Origin: JBHJGP01 sp050331695 | GTDB lineage: Bacteria; Pseudomonadota; Alphaproteobacteria; Geminicoccales; Geminicoccaceae | Direction: 5' to 3' | Length of the DNA: 64,000 bases | Assembly (NCBI GenBank): GCA_050331695.1 | Contig: JBHJGP010000025.1 | Location: 147,154 to 211,153, forward strand | Shown: positions 27,301-41,400 of the stretch, one piece after another | Position numbering within the stretch: the first letter of the stretch is position 1 | Layout of the letters: each line of letters begins with the position of its first letter | Position numbers and translations under genes: made by a program | Notes under the pieces: generated by a model | What the model was told of the DNA's origin: nothing | Databases searched by the model: none | What the model saw: only the letters and a program-made list of their open reading frames with translations

Positions 27301-27619
27301 GACGGTCGCCGGCAGCTTGGAGGCGCAGCATGGCCGTCACACCGACGAGGTTCAGTCAGTCCTTGGCCGCTGGCTGAACTCGACCTCCGAGGCCTTTCTC
27401 AGCGCTTACATGGAAGCGGCACTCGGTCTGATTTCACTGCCGCGGCAGGTCGACGACGCGAGCCAGCTTCTCGATTTCTACCTTATGGAAAAGGCCTTCT
27501 ACGAAATCCGCTACGAGGCCGCCAACAGACCGGACTGGCTGCACATTCCTCTGCGGGGACTGATCGCGCTCCTGGAAGGCTCCGGTGATGAAAGGACCAC
27601 ATTCCATGCCAACCACTAA
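24305..27619 (+). CDS. treS: Trehalose synthase-maltokinase fusion
   Basis: The 1104-residue protein begins at GTG 24305 behind GGGAGAG. Residues 1 to about 555 are GH13 trehalose synthase, which interconverts maltose and trehalose; catalytic blocks are GLRLDAIPYL, LLAEANQWPED and LRNHDELTLEM. Residues from about 580 are maltokinase, which phosphorylates maltose with ATP: the N-terminal cap has QRWFAAKDHRIEG, and the kinase core shows VHGDYHLGQVV and FILDFEGEP. The fusion feeds maltose 1-phosphate directly to GlgE, encoded upstream. The gene ends with TAA and overlaps glgB by 14 bases. Confidence 0.93.
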   Translation: MTGDGDPLWYKDAIIYQTHIKAFFDSNNDGVGNFAGLIEKLDYIKDLGVTAVWLLPFYPSPLRDDGYDIQDYRRINPAYGTMADVRRLVREAHKRDLRIITELVINHTSDQHPWFQKSREAKPGSKWRDYYVWSDSDQRYSDTRIIFLDTEPSNWTWDPVAKAYYWHRFYSHQPDLNFDNPAVIDEVLDLLHFWLKLGSDGLRLDAIPYLIEREGTNCENLPETHQVLKRIRAELDAHYPDKMLLAEANQWPEDTRPYFGDGDECHMAFHFPLMPRMYLALAREDRYPITDIMRQTPDIPDNCQWAIFLRNHDELTLEMVTENERDYLWNTYAADRRMRINLGIRRRLAALMENDRRKIELMNSMLFSMPGTPVVYYGDEIGMGDNFFLGDRDGVRTPMQWSPDRNAGFSKANPQALYLPAIMDPEFGFQAINVEAQTRNPSSLLNWMRRMIMVRRSHPAFSRGSLDFLYPGNRKIFAYTRTLAGDTILCIVNLSRHAQAVELDLAAFKGRVPVELLGQNPFPPIGELPYLLTLPGHGFYWFALAEEAALPTWHQPIPEVLPELSTLVAAEGWSSLVEGRARQELEQNILPTFAVTQRWFAAKDHRIEGIGIVRWGELETGGSTHLLSELEVTLEGGGEHRYLLPLDIAWGEDQVASHAPLSPFTLAKVRRGARVGALYDACAGAGIARSLLDGMAGRREIETADGSLVFKAGQLIDQVELPDDADVRRLGAEQSNSSIMMGNVLIMKLYRRLQSGVHPEIEVARFLTDVAGFENTPPLFGSLEWVDGEGNSTALAAAYGFVQNQGDGWQFTLDYLSKEAERQLLTAFADDDPAQAVAGTEDFSVYLAYARTLGRRTAEMHRALATDTDDPAFAGEAVEGVDLALWTRLASEQAEDAFSLLERTIQGLEPETADLAQRVLAARDLVEDRFQTLASSSLETVKTRVHGDYHLGQVVVAGDDFFILDFEGEPARDANERRAKLSPIKDVAGMLRSFDYAAWTVAGSLEAQHGRHTDEVQSVLGRWLNSTSEAFLSAYMEAALGLISLPRQVDDASQLLDFYLMEKAFYEIRYEAANRPDWLHIPLRGLIALLEGSGDERTTFHANH

Positions 27620-29803
27620 GCCGGCGAAACCCCGTGAGTTGGACCAGGACACTGTCGCGGCGATCGTCGAAGGCCGTCACGGCAATCCCTTCGCCGTCCT
27701 CGGCCGCCACGGCAACGTGGTACGAACTCTGCTGCCGGGAGCCACAGCGGTGTCGATCGTCGACCAGGCGGGCAAGGCTCTGGCGGCAATGACCCAAACC
27801 GATCCCGCCGGTCTGTTCGAAGCGGAACTGCCGTCGTCTCCGGCGAACCAAGGCGTCTATCGGTTCGAGGTGACCTACCCGCGGCTCAAGCAAACGATTG
27901 AAGATCCGTACCGCTTCGGTCCGATCTGGGGCGAGATCGACAGTCATCTGTTCGCCGAAGGGCGCCATCTCAGGCTCTACGAAAAGCTCGGCGCCCATCC
28001 GATGGTGCTAGACGACGTGCCAGGCGTTTATTTTGCCGTCTGGGCACCCAACGCCGAGCGCGCCAGCGTCGTCGGCGACTTCAATATGTGGGATGGCCGC
28101 CGCCATCCGATGAGAAAACGCCTGGAGTGCGGTGTGTTTGAGCTGTTCATTCCCGGCGTCGAGCGGGGGGCGATCTACAAATTTGAGCTGATCGGCCCGG
28201 ACGGTGAGAGGGTGCCGCTAAAGGCTGACCCGCTCGCGCTGCGAGCCCAGCATCCGCCTGAGAACGCGTCCGTCGTCGAGGGTTTGGTCGACCATTCGTG
28301 GGCAGACAGCCAATGGCTCAGCGTTCGCGAAGAGCGGCACGGGCTCAAGGCGCCGATTTCCATCTACGAGGTCCATTTGGGATCATGGGCGCGGATCGCC
28401 GAAGATGGAAACCGTTATCTGTCATACCACGAGCTCGGCGCGAAACTTGTCCCCTACGTTAAGGATCTTGGCTTTACCCATATCGAGCTTTTGCCGATCT
28501 CGGAGTATCCCTTCGACGGGTCCTGGGGCTATCAGCCGACCGGACTTTACGCGCCAACGATCCGCCACGGCACGGCCGAGGAATTCGCCGGCTTCGTCGA
28601 CGCCTGCCACCAGGCCGGCATCGGCGTCCTGATCGACTGGGTTCCGGGCCATTTCCCGACCGACGCCCACGGGCTCGCCCAGTTCGATGGCACGGCTCTC
28701 TACGAGCACGCGGATCCGCGCCAGGGCTTTCACCAGGACTGGAACACGCTGATCTACAATTACGGACGCAATGAGGTCCGTAATTTTCTCGTCGCCAACG
28801 CCCTCTACTGGCTCGACCGATTTCATATCGACGGCATCCGCGTCGATGCGGTCGCGTCCATGCTTTATCTGGATTACTCACGCAAAGCGGACGAGTGGGT
28901 GCCCAACAAGTTCGGCGGCCGGGAAAACCTGGAAGCGATCGAATTCCTGAAGGACCTAAATGAGAAGGTCTATGGCAACCATCCGGGCACGACGACCGTT
29001 GCCGAGGAGAGTACTGCCTGGCCGGCGGTCTCAAAGCCCACCTATCTGGGTGGGCTCGGTTTCGGCTTTAAGTGGAATATGGGCTGGATGCACGACACGC
29101 TGAATTACATGCATCGGGAACCGGTCTACCGCCAGCATCACCAAAGCGATTTGACCTTCGGTCTGCTCTATGCCTTTTCCGAAAACTTCGTCCTGCCGCT
29201 GAGCCACGATGAAGTGGTCCACGGCAAGGGCTCGCTTCTGGGCAAGATGCCTGGCGATGAATGGCAACGCTTCGCCAATTTACGCGCCTATTTCGGCTTC
29301 ATGTGGGCTCACCCGGGCAAGAAACTGCTGTTCATGGGCGGTGAGTTCGCCCAGGGCCGCGAATGGGCACACGACCAGGGTCTCGACTGGCACCTCTTGG
29401 ACTATCCCCTGCACAAAGGTGTCCAAAACCTCGTTCGCGACCTCAACCATGTTTATGCCAGCGAGCCGGCGCTCCATCGCCTGGACTGCGAGGCCGACGG
29501 TTTTCGCTGGATCGATGCCAGCGACAATCAACAGAGCGTGATTTCCTTCCTAAGGAAGGACGATCAGGGGCGGCACGCGGTCGTGGTCTGCAACTTCACG
29601 CCGGTACCCCGCCATGGTTACCGGATCGGCGTGCCCCAGGCGTCGGCCTATCGCGAACGGATCAATACGGACTCGGCCGATTACGGCGGCTCGGGCCTCG
29701 GCAATGGCGGTCGCGTCGAGGCCGAACCGATCGCCTGGCACGGTCTGGAAGCGAGCCTGGTCCTAACCCTGCCGCCTCTCGCCACCCTGGTATTGACGCC
29801 TGA

Positions 29804-29807
<4 letters not shown>
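27606..29807 (+). CDS. glgB: 1,4-alpha-glucan branching enzyme
   Basis: The 733-residue enzyme introduces alpha-1,6 branches into glucan. It has the N-terminal CBM48 modules (GVYFAVWAPNAERASVVGDFN) and the GH13 core with GIRVDAVASMLYLDYSR (nucleophile Asp), TVAEESTAWP (acid/base Glu) and LPLSHDEVVHGKGSLL. The length is normal for a full GlgB. ATG 27606 is chosen because AAAGGA lies nine bases upstream; an earlier in-frame GTG at 27585 exists. Branching the product of GlgE gives the substrate for GlgX and TreY/TreZ, encoded next. It overlaps the following gene by ATGA. Confidence 0.94.
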
Positions 29808-33750
<3,943 letters not shown>

Positions 33751-33754
<4 letters not shown>

Positions 33755-35667
33755 ATGCTCTCCACCAGGCGGCTGAAGCCGCCGGCATCGAACTCGATTG
33801 GCATGATATCGAGGGCGGCCACCATCGGGTTCCGGACGGAACGCTCGTCGACATATTGCGTGCCATGGGGTTGCCCACTGACCAGCCGTCGCCGGTGGTT
33901 CGCCTGCCCATCATCGCCGAGCCTGATCAGATCGTCATTCTTAAGGATACTGGCCGCGACGTTCCCTATCGTTTGATCCGCGAAGACGGCCACCTGGTCG
34001 AAGGCCGGACCGTGGCGACGGACGGCGCCACGGCGTTGGCTGAGACCCTGCCACTGGGCCTGCACAGGCTCCAAATCGCCGAGGAGGAACGCTTTCTTCT
34101 GATCGCACCGCCCAAGGCGCTGGCGCCAAGCGATTTGGGTGTGGAGCGTTGTTTCGGCATCGGCGTCCAGCTCTACGGGTTGCGCACCCGGCGGCAAAGC
34201 GATCTCGGGGATTTCGGCGATCTGAAAAGGGCGTTGGAACGGGTCGAGGACGCCGGCGCTGATTTCGTCGGGCTGAACCCCCTCCACGGGCGTTTTTTGA
34301 GCCGTCCCGAGGCAGCCAGCCCCTATTCGCCCTCGAGCCGTCGGTTCCTGAACCCACTTTACATCAGCGTGGACCGCGCCGCCTCGAGGCTTGGCCAGCA
34401 GCTTTCTTTGCCGCCTGCCCTGAGTGGTGATCTGGTCGATTATCCGGTGGCCTTGAGGCGCAAACTCCAGGCTCTAGAACAGCTCTTCGCCGGCTTTGAA
34501 GGCTCGCCGGAGTTCGAGCGGTACCGGGCCGCGGGTGGCGAAGCGCTTGAGCGGCACTGCCTGTTCGAAGCATTGCAGGAACAGGGCGCAACGGAGCGTG
34601 TTCAGCCGGGAAGCGATGTCGCGGCTGCCTTCGCTCACGACCATCAAGACAGAATGTCGTTCTTCGCTTTCCTCCAGTGGCTGGCCGACCTGCAGCTCGA
34701 GGAGGCCCAAGTAACGGCGCGTGATGCCGGTATGGCGGTGGGTCTTTACCGCGATCTAGCGGTCGGCGTGGACCCGGAAGGCAGCATGGTGTGGTCGGCG
34801 CCGGACGTCACCCTTCGGGGCGTTTCCATCGGCGCGCCGCCCGACGCTTTCAGCCCGCTCGGGCAAATGTGGAACCTGGCGCCTTTCTCGCCGCCCGCCC
34901 TCGCGGCCCGGGGATTTCGGCCCTTGTTGGACGATCTCGAGGCCAATGCCAGGCACACGGGCGCGCTTAGGATCGACCACATCATCGGCTGGCAGAGACA
35001 GTTCTGGATCCCGGCTGGCAAGAGCCCCGCAGAGGGGGCCTAAGTCCGCTATCCCTTCGACGTCTTGGCTCGACTGGCGGCGCTGGTGTCCCATCGCCAT
35101 CGATGCTTGATCATCGGCGAGGATCTCGGGACCGTTCCCGAGGGCTTTCGGCCGAAAATGCAAGCTTGCGGCATGCTTTCCTGTCGGGTGATCTGGTTCG
35201 AGCGGGATGGCGACCGTATCCGCAAGCCGAGCGATTATCCGAACGATGCGTTGGCCTCGATCACGACCCACGATCTGCCGACAGTGAGGGGTTTTTGGCG
35301 AGCTCAGGATATCGCGTGGCGCGAGCGGCTGGGGATCGAACCGGATGCGCAAGCCGCCCGGGACGATCGCGAGCGCGACAAGGCTCTGTTGGTCCAGGCG
35401 CTGCGCGACGCCGGTGTTCTCAACGAGGAAGCGACGCCGGATGCCATCGTCGCGGCGCTCCACCGCTTTCTCGCCCGGACCAACTCGGCTTTGGCCCTGG
35501 TTCAATTGGAGGATCTGGCCGGCCTCTCGGAGCAGCCAAATCTGCCCGGAACGATCCATGACCATCCGAACTGGCGCCGGCGACTACCCTTGGCGATCGA
35601 AGACCTTTTGGAGAGGGACGAAACGAGAGACTTGCTGCGGATGATTGCCGAGGAGCGGGCCGGGTGA
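33751..35667 (+). pseudogene. malQ: 4-alpha-glucanotransferase interrupted by in-frame TAA
   Basis: The frame encodes a complete amylomaltase (GH77, disproportionating enzyme) except for TAA at codon 431 (35041-35043). The upstream part includes the family core with nucleophile Asp409 (ALRIDHIIGW). The downstream part includes the acid/base Glu457 (LIIGEDLGTVPEGF) and TTHDLPTVRGFW. The stop replaces the tyrosine of the conserved PAEGA-Y-VRYPFD block. Because it separates the catalytic residues, neither fragment could be active alone. TTG 33751 is preferred as start (GAGGCAGG upstream, TTGA overlap); an ATG at 33706 is also in frame. The stop of the gene overlaps treY by GTGA. Confidence 0.85.
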
Positions 35668-38042
35668 GTGTTCCGCTCGTTGCCACCTATCGCCTCCAGC
35701 TTCGTTCCGGTTTCGGTTTCGCCGACGCCGAAAGGATCGTTTCCTATTTGCAGAAACTCGGCGTCAGTCATCTCTACCTGTCGCCGATCTTCAAGGCTTC
35801 GGCCGGCTCTACCCACGGCTACGACATCGCCGACCCGAATGTGATCGAGCACGAACTCGGCGGCGAGGAGGGATTTTCCTCCCTCGTCAAAGCCTTGCGG
35901 GACGCGGGCCTCGGGCTCCTCTTGGACGTCGTACCGAACCATCTGGGCGTCGGGCCTGACAACCCCTACTGGCAGGATCTTCTGGCCTCCGGAGCGGACG
36001 GTGAGGGCGCGGCCATCTTCGACGTCGACTGGCAGGCGCTCGCCGGTGGCATGCCGGGCAAGGTGTTGCTTCCCATTCTCGACCGTCCCCTGGCCGACGT
36101 CATCGCTGCCGGCGATCTTTCGATCGAGGGATCACCGCCCGCGTCCGTTCGGTTTGGTGACCTGCGTCTCCCGCTCGCGGCCGGTACGGCGGGAGGTTCG
36201 ATCGAGAAGATCCTGGCACAACAGCATTGGCGGCTCGCCTGGTGGCGGACTGGCAATGAGCTGCTGAATTGGCGGCGCTTTTTCGACATCACCGATCTCG
36301 CCGGCGTTCGGGTCGAGGACGAAGCCGTCTTTGAAAGGCTTCACCAGCGGGTGTTGGCCATGCTCGAGGCGGGTCAGGTTCAGGGGCTGCGCTTGGACCA
36401 TGTAGACGGGCTCGCCGATCCGGGTGCCTATCTGGCGCGACTGGATGCCGCCTGGCGTGAGCGAAGCCCGGAGAAACCTTGGCTTCTCGTGGAAAAGATC
36501 CTGGGTCCCGGTGAGGATTTGCCCGAAAGCTGGCCGGTCGCCGGAACCACCGGTTATGAGATGCTCAACGTCATCCTGAAGCTTTTCGTCGAGCCGGCAG
36601 GTCTGAGGAAGTTGGATGAGGTGTATCGACGGTTCGGCGGCGATCCCGAGTGTTTCGATGCGCTTGTAGCCCGCTCGAAACGCGACATACTCGAGCGAAG
36701 TCTCCGCGCTGAGCTGGATCGGCTGGTCATGAAAATGGTCCGGCGGTCCGATATGGATCTGCCGCCCAGCTCCTTGCGCGAGACCCTGATCCGCCTCATT
36801 TGTGCCTTTCCTTACTATCGAAGCTATGGCGACAACCATGTCGAACTGATCGAAAGCGGCCTCGATCAACTCGCCGACATCGACGCGTTCGTAATCGAAG
36901 GTATTCGCCGGGGTCTGGCGCCGGGCTCCGATCTGCTCACGGCTTTCGAACAGCTCTCAGGGCCGGCGATGGCAAAAGCGATGGAGGACACCGCGTTCTA
37001 TCGCTGGCACCGGCTGATCGCGCTGAACGAGGTCGGTGGCGAACCCCATCACCCGCCCATGAGCCTGGCTCAAGTTCACGCGTTCATGGCCGAACGTGCA
37101 TCCCGCTGGCCAGAAGCCCTGATCGCGTCGGCGACCCATGACACCAAGCGCGGCGAGGACACCAGGATCCGGATCGCGGCGCTTTCGCAAACGGCCGACG
37201 AATGGGTCGGGGAAGTTTCGAATTGGGCGGACGCGGCCGAGCGCTACCGGACGGACGGAGATCCGGAGCCCGACACCATCTATTTCATCTTTCAAACACT
37301 GGTGGGTGTCTGGCCGGAGGTCGGCCCGGAGCGGGATTCTCTCCTTGAACGCCTGATCACCTATTTCGAGAAAGCGATGCGCGAGGCGAAGCTGCGCACG
37401 GCCTGGACCGAGATCGATCCTGACTACGAAGCGGCCGTGGCAGATTTTCTTCGCGGCTGTCTCTCGGATGACCGTCTCGTGGCGAGAATCCAATCTTTCT
37501 GCGAGAAGATCACGCCTCTGGCCCGCCGCTTGTCGCTGGCCCAGACGCTTCTCAAGCTGACGCTTCCGGGCATCCCGGACATCTATCAGGGAACTGAGAT
37601 GATCGATCAGTCGCTGGTCGATCCGGACAATCGCCGGCCGGTCGATTTCGACCGGCTCGAACGGTTCCACGAGGCCGAGGCCAAGCAGACCCTGATCGCC
37701 CGAACCCTCGAATGGAGAAAGCGCCATCCCTCGGTCTTCACCCACGGCAGCTATCGGCCCCTGGCCACAGAGGGTGACGGCGAGGAGGACTTTTTCGCCT
37801 TCGTCCGAGAGGATGAGCGCGCTGCCAGCGTCACGATCGTCGGCCTTCGGGCCCAGCTGTCGAACCCGGAGACGCAGCTTCACTTACCTGAAGGTTTGGC
37901 AGACGATACCTTCATATCGGTGATGACGGGCGAGACCTACCCAAACCCCTTGCCGGTGGGCAAGCTTTTGGCCGACCAGGGCATCGCGCTGTTGGTCCGA
38001 TCGCCAGATGATCAGACGAACAGCCAGGCCAGCGCCACGTAG
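35664..38042 (+). CDS. treY: Maltooligosyl trehalose synthase
   Basis: The 792-residue GH13 enzyme converts the reducing end of a malto-oligosaccharide into an alpha,alpha-1,1-linked trehalose unit. Conserved blocks are VATYRLQLRSGFGFADA at the N-terminus, LDVVPNHLGV, GLRLDHVDGLADP (nucleophile), LLVEKILGPGE (acid/base) and SATHDTKRGEDTR. It works with TreZ, which is the second half of the upstream fusion protein. The GTG start overlaps the malQ stop. It is the last gene of the operon and its end overlaps the convergent gene at 38012 by 31 bases. Confidence 0.94.
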   Translation: MSVPLVATYRLQLRSGFGFADAERIVSYLQKLGVSHLYLSPIFKASAGSTHGYDIADPNVIEHELGGEEGFSSLVKALRDAGLGLLLDVVPNHLGVGPDNPYWQDLLASGADGEGAAIFDVDWQALAGGMPGKVLLPILDRPLADVIAAGDLSIEGSPPASVRFGDLRLPLAAGTAGGSIEKILAQQHWRLAWWRTGNELLNWRRFFDITDLAGVRVEDEAVFERLHQRVLAMLEAGQVQGLRLDHVDGLADPGAYLARLDAAWRERSPEKPWLLVEKILGPGEDLPESWPVAGTTGYEMLNVILKLFVEPAGLRKLDEVYRRFGGDPECFDALVARSKRDILERSLRAELDRLVMKMVRRSDMDLPPSSLRETLIRLICAFPYYRSYGDNHVELIESGLDQLADIDAFVIEGIRRGLAPGSDLLTAFEQLSGPAMAKAMEDTAFYRWHRLIALNEVGGEPHHPPMSLAQVHAFMAERASRWPEALIASATHDTKRGEDTRIRIAALSQTADEWVGEVSNWADAAERYRTDGDPEPDTIYFIFQTLVGVWPEVGPERDSLLERLITYFEKAMREAKLRTAWTEIDPDYEAAVADFLRGCLSDDRLVARIQSFCEKITPLARRLSLAQTLLKLTLPGIPDIYQGTEMIDQSLVDPDNRRPVDFDRLERFHEAEAKQTLIARTLEWRKRHPSVFTHGSYRPLATEGDGEEDFFAFVREDERAASVTIVGLRAQLSNPETQLHLPEGLADDTFISVMTGETYPNPLPVGKLLADQGIALLVRSPDDQTNSQASAT

Positions 38043-38443
38043 CGGCCCGTTTTCGCCACCGCGACGATCGTGATGAAGATCAGGAACGGGGTCTTCAAGA
38101 TGCCGGCAGCGAAGGTCAAAGGATCGCCGATAACCGGCGCCCAGCTCAACAACAGGGACCAAACGCCCCAGCGGAGATACCAGCCTTGAGCCTTCTCCAA
38201 GGCCTTCTTCGACACGGGAAACCACGGCCGGTCGCCATATTGCTCGATCAGCCTTCCCAGAACCCAGTTGACGCAGGCGCCCAGTGTGTTGCCGATCGAG
38301 GCCACCATGACCAACAACCAGACCGGTATCTTGCTGGTCATCAGCATGCCGCTGAAAATGATTTCGGATGCGATCGGCAGCACCGTTGCGGCGCCGAACG
38401 TAAAGGCGAACAGCGTGGCCAACGCGGCAAAATTATCGATCAC
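38012..38443 (-). CDS. YqaA/DedA-like integral membrane protein
   Basis: The 143-residue protein resembles the YqaA branch of the DedA/VTT superfamily. It begins with a re-entrant and membrane segment (FTFGAATVLPIASEIIFSGML), followed by VMVASIGNTLGACVNWVLGR, the conserved GxxxGxxxxYxxGR-like block. A segment around WSLLLSWAPVIGDPLTFAAG, similar to the second re-entrant loop, and a final helix follow. Family members are thought to act in lipid flipping or envelope homeostasis. The start overlaps the stop of the upstream signalling gene by 11 bases. The 3' end overlaps treY on the opposite strand. Confidence 0.85.
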   Translation of the reverse strand: MIDNFAALATLFAFTFGAATVLPIASEIIFSGMLMTSKIPVWLLVMVASIGNTLGACVNWVLGRLIEQYGDRPWFPVSKKALEKAQGWYLRWGVWSLLLSWAPVIGDPLTFAAGILKTPFLIFITIVAVAKTGRYVALAWLFV

Positions 38444-41400
38444 CAGGATCCGATAACAACCTTTGGGCCGCCTTGTCCCGCCAATAACTCATGCCGAGGT
38501 TCCGGTAGGCGTTTTCGGCATCTTCGAGGAGCGTGCTCGCCTCGCTTTGTCGGTCCAGCCTCACCATCAGCCGGCCCAGCGACAGCCGGCAATGCGACGC
38601 GAGGGGGCGCATTCCCAGCCGTTCAGCCTGCTTCAGCGCGGTGGTCAGCTCCGTTTCGGCCTTGCCGAGATCGGATATCGACGGGTGGGCGGAAACTTCC
38701 CCTTGAACCCGAAGACCGTGCACCTCAAAGCCGCGCTCACCTCTCTGGCGGGCGAAGCGAAGGCTCGCGTCCAAGGTTCGTTGCGCTTCTGCTGCCTGGC
38801 CAGCTGCCAGCTGCACCTCGGCCAGCTGCACGCCGACGAGAGCTCTGAACAGTCCCAGGCCTATCGCCTCATAGCGGGCCAGCGCCTGCTGAAGCAGCGA
38901 GCGACCCTCGGCCAGGCGACCGGCCATGGCGTAGGAATGACCCAAAAAGCCCATGGTGAAGGGAGAGAGATAGGTTAGGTTCCAATCACGGATCAGGCCG
39001 TAAGCTTGTTCCAGAGTGGCGATCGCTTGGGGAAAATCGCCCTTAGCAGCCCAGAAATAGCCCATGTCGTAGTGAATGTGCGCCAGGTTGAAGGGCTGCT
39101 CCAGCTCTTCGGCGAGCCGGGCCGCCTCGTCGCCGTGGATTTTGGCCTCGGCGAAACAGCCCCGTTCCGCCAGCGACCAGACCAGCCAGGATCGGCTGAC
39201 GATTGAAGGCGCGAAGGGCAGACCACAGCGCTCGAAAACGCGATCGCCCGTGAGCGTATCACAGACATCGCCAAAGACGCGCTCTGCCTCTCGCAAGTGG
39301 GCCCCGGTGACCCTGGCGCAGCCGAGATAAAATTTCCCAGCGACCTCAAGGCAGGAATCACTGCCCTGTTCGGCGATCGCTATCGCTTTGTCCGCCGCTT
39401 CCAAAGCTTCCTCGGACCGTCCGATTTGCCATAGGCTCGCGCTTCGGAACACGGAGACCCAGCCCATGCGGACCGGATCATCAATGGCCTTCGCCAGCGC
39501 CTCGGCATCGGCCAGATAGGTTAGGATCTCACCGAAGCGGCCCAGCGCCCAAAGGACGTTCCGCAATTCGAAACGAAGATCCAGGGTCCGCTTGCTGAGC
39601 TCCCGCGTCTGTTGCAGATGCTCGGCCGCGACCAGAGCCTGTTGAAAGCGGCTCACCGCCTCTTTCAGAGAAAAACGGCCGACCAGGGCGTAGGCCGCCT
39701 CGCTCATATAGTTAAAGGCCTTGTCCCAAAGCTCGGCTTGGAACGCATGGAAGGCGAGCACGTCTGTTCGGGCCGCGGCACCGCCATGGGCTCCCGCCTC
39801 CAGCGCGGCGACGATGGCGCCGTGGAGGCGTCGTCGGCGGCTGGTCAACATGGTCGCGTAAGCCGCATCCTGGACCAGGGCGTGTTTGAACGAGTAACGC
39901 GCATAGGGCGGCGTCCCCTGCTGGTGCACGAGCCCGGATGCCACCAGTCGGCCGAGCGCGATCTCGATGTCGCTTTCCTCACGGGCGGCAATCGCCGCCA
40001 GTAGGTCGAAGGAGAACTCACGGCCGATGACCGAGCCGATCTGGGCCATCTCCTTGGCATCGTTCAGTCGGTCAAGTCGTGCGACCAGCGAGGATTGGAG
40101 GCTCGCCGGAACCATCTCGCTGCCGGCTTCTCGTCCGCCGGGACCAACGTCCAGCACCGCTTTGGTCAGTTCCTCGACGTAGAGAGGGACGCCGTCGGCG
40201 CGGCGCGCCAGTTGGACCAGCATCTCTTCGGAGAGAGCGTGCCCGCCCACGGCCTGGGCAATTTCCGACGCCTGATCGAAGGTGAGGCGCTCGAGCTGAA
40301 GGGTTGAGAGATGGTCGAGTTTCGGCCAAGGCGCCGGCTCAAAGGGGCGTTCGGTGACCACCAAGAGAACGGCGTGGCCGGCGATGTTGGGTATCAATTC
40401 GCAGATGTAATCCAGCATCGAGGGATCTGCCCAATGAGCGTCCTCGACAACGAACAAGACGGTTTGACGCCGGCCGACGGTGAGGACCTGCGCAATGAGG
40501 GCATCGATCGTTTGTTGTCGCCGCTGCTGCGCTGTCAGCGCGACCGTCCCGTAGCGTTCCTCGCCGTGGAGACCCATCATCTCGGCGAACAAGGGCGCGA
40601 CGCGGGGCACATCTTCGACGATCGGCTCGAGCCAGCGTTCCAGCTTCTTGAGCTTGGCGTCCTCACTATCCCGGTCCGCGAAACCGGCGACCCGCTGGAA
40701 CCGCTGAATGACCGGATAGAGCGCACTGTCGCTGTGATGGGGTGAACATTGATAGCGAAAGCCGAACCGGGGATCGTCGCCGATCTGCTCCCGAAACTCC
40801 TGAACGATCCGGGACTTTCCGATTCCGGCCTCGCCCACCAGGATGACCACCTGACCTTGGCCCTGCTTCGCCTGCTGCCAGCGTTCTCGGAGCAGGGCGA
40901 GTTCGCTCCCACGGCCGACCAGCTGGGTGTAGGTGCGGCCGCGGACGGCCTCGAACCGGCTTTCCGTGTCCGCTTCGCGGATCACCCGCCACAGGGGCAC
41001 CGGATCCGGATAGCCTTTGAGCGGATGGGAGCCTAGATTCTCCAACTCGAAGGTCGTCGCCAGCAATTGGCGGGTCATCGGACCGATTACGATTTGGCCG
41101 GTTCTGGCGAAGGCCTGGAAGCGGGCGGCGAGGTTGGGCGTGGCACCGGTGACCGCGTGGTCGTCCGAAAGCGCATCACCGACCAGATCACCGACGACCA
41201 CCTCGCCACTGGCGATGCCGACGCGGCCATCGAGGGTGCGCTCACCGTCCAGTTTGATGGACCTCACGGCGACGATCGCGTCCAACGCCGCGCGAACGGC
41301 ACGCTCGGCCTGGTCCTCGTGAGCGCGCGGCCAACCGAAATAGGCGAGAACGCCGTCACCCAAAAACTTCGCCACATAACCTTCGTAGCGGACGACCGCA